The translations under genes and the position numbers were made by a program. Under the pieces are notes generated by a model, which searched no databases, was not told the DNA's origin, and saw nothing but the letters and a program-made list of their open reading frames with translations. From positions 1 to 7,042 of the forward strand of contig DYRK01000310.1 of NCBI GenBank assembly GCA_020718785.1: 7,042 nt of DNA, given 5' to 3'. The DNA is from Desulfatirhabdium butyrativorans. GTDB taxonomy: Bacteria; Desulfobacterota; Desulfobacteria; Desulfobacterales; DYRK01. Of the stretch, positions 6,901-7,042 are shown piece after piece (the first letter of the stretch is position 1; each line of letters opens with the position of its first letter).

Positions 6901-7042
6901 CCTTTTATATTGCCGACCGGTATTTCGGCGTCATTACCGCGTTTGTAACCGGCTCCGATTCTCAGGAATATTCTTTCACGAGCGCGTTGCCGGTAAATAT
7001 CCTCAGACTGCTTGCTCCTGCCATCAATTCCCATATTGCTGT
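3999..7042 (+). CDS. Divergent class A penicillin-binding protein (GT51 plus transpeptidase), 3' end cut off
   Basis: The frame is open for 1014 codons to the window edge. It encodes a likely membrane-anchored periplasmic enzyme that polymerises and/or cross-links peptidoglycan. A basic tail (KRGKHKTQPIRRR, 29-41) precedes one membrane helix (about 42-60). A GT51-like region (about 170-370) has VKALLFIEDRELG (E189-D190), GGSTLATQLEKY (230-241), an ILDYIN segment and EIYGIGEGFLSWFG. The transpeptidase has S517-T-A-K520, S621-V-N623 and K938-T-G-T941, so the acyl-enzyme serine should be S517. Glycosyltransferase motifs are eroded: EDxxF lost its Phe/His, GGSTxTQQ became GGSTLATQ, and the usual Glu of RKxxE aligns with Gln. 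SxN to KTG spans 317 residues against about 125 in E. coli PBP1b. ATG 3999 is used here; ATG 4020 (in frame, after AAAGG 4 nt upstream) is an equally good start. No start codon lies between the repeat and the helix, so translation must begin upstream. It is probably transcribed alone. Confidence 0.88.
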   Translation, partial: MTDDKGLMENFPDIIETNLVTEPGLGTGKRGKHKTQPIRRRLWVWGMLLLIALVAGIWNEMNTSFWQSYCLSRYAEKLSYTVEPGPSREIVFPKYGPFNTRRGYDRIPDFQRRLEAGYFTVKEQARFSPELLKIAEKGITPPFESKPAAGLLIRDVSGAVVYDAAAGSQEYKTFEDIPPLIVKALLFIEDRELGNKELAFKNPVINWERFSLASLLYVANKAGIPLKMEGGSTLATQLEKYRYSPDGNTGSGFEKLRQMASAMLRVYKDGPETLGAREKIILDYINTAPLAAVPGRGEIYGIGEGFLSWFGLNLYDVSIALFSPDTYPEKAKVFKQALTLLCAVRAPTYYMIQNYPALETRMSGYISLMEKEGLISSDFAAGVRKARLAFNPEKYVPQAVSFAMRKALGAVRSRLTKTLGIPGYYDLDRMDMEVETTVNVGLQKEIAALFGKLREPEFLKENGLRGDRLLSTGNADEVIYSFLLFESTPYGNCLRIHADNFEQPFDINEGMKLILGSTAKLRTLAHYLEIVGLLYHEIRNTDEKALKRFPAKDPVTRWVAGRLRHNPALTEDELLAEALERSYSANPEEEFFTGGGIQTYENFRAAHNDKILSVREATVHSVNLVYIRLMRDLAEFHKARLPYNEKEVLGNPDDPDRRHLLESLADDEAKYYLYQFYKSYQNLPKDKILGQLLGNRAASANSLAVAFLAWNPGAGEEALANWLGEQKVAVSPEQTRHLSASYSKPNLTLADYGFLLRKHPLELWCAGYMLQHSDVKWKKLIEESSKARHAAYQWLFQPNMLKAQDIRLHIRIERDAFARMTPFWQKLGFPFKKLVSSYSTAIGSSCDQPAALAELIGIILNDGIRRPSLSLKQIRIGCGTPYHTVFDCSPRPGEQVMEPAVARTLRSVLEAVVEDGTARRVKGVFVKPDGTPVPVGGKTGTGDNRFKEFNAKGEVVSSRALNRTATFAFYIADRYFGVITAFVTGSDSQEYSFTSALPVNILRLLAPAINSHIA
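4067..4085 (+). repeat. Half-copy of the intergenic palindrome inside the PBP coding sequence
   Basis: GGGCTTGGGAACGGGAAAA matches 3652-3670 of the upstream palindromic element at 18 of 19 bases (one A to G change). It encodes part of the cytoplasmic tail, roughly GLGTGK (residues 24-29), just before the basic stretch and membrane helix. No matching left arm lies next to it, so it is a half element or an eroded full one. Confidence 0.65.

Overview
The window looks like chromosomal DNA of a Gram-negative, motile, sensory-rich bacterium. The best guess is a large-genome Desulfobacterota of the Desulfonema/Desulfobacteraceae kind. This rests on inference: an MCP ending in a VIP-acidic-F tail, a tandem-receiver HD-GYP protein, and intergenic palindromes of the CGTTCCCAAGCC...GGCTTGGGAACG type, which I associate from memory with such genomes (related palindromes also occur in other groups). 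No mobile-element gene, tRNA, rRNA or CRISPR array is visible.

Layout, all genes on the + strand: (1) 8-1831, a complete membrane chemoreceptor (MCP, 607 aa). (2) 1832-2015, an intergenic gap almost filled by one large imperfect palindrome. (3) 2016-3395, a complete response regulator with two receiver domains and a C-terminal HD-GYP domain (459 aa), a probable cyclic-di-GMP phosphodiesterase. (4) 3396-3998, about 600 bp without a gene. It carries a 37-bp palindrome, a second copy of the repeat found in the first gap, an intrinsic terminator, a 98-bp multi-hairpin palindromic element, a bidirectional terminator-like hairpin and a possible promoter. (5) 3999 to the window end, a long open frame (at least 1014 codons, C-terminus cut off) for a divergent class A penicillin-binding protein, with a glycosyltransferase-51 region and a transpeptidase domain.

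Functionally, genes 1 and 2 form a sensory pair. The MCP would report to a CheA/CheW array encoded elsewhere. The tandem-receiver HD-GYP protein has no kinase beside it and may be phosphorylated by that or another kinase, which would link chemosensing to cyclic-di-GMP turnover. The PBP is separated from them by terminators and is probably its own transcription unit for peptidoglycan synthesis.

The most unusual features are the PBP and the repeats. The PBP keeps all three transpeptidase motifs (SxxK, SxN, KTG) but has eroded glycosyltransferase motifs and about 190 extra residues between SxN and KTG. A half-copy of the intergenic palindrome is translated as part of its cytoplasmic tail. The same repeat modules recur in both intergenic regions.
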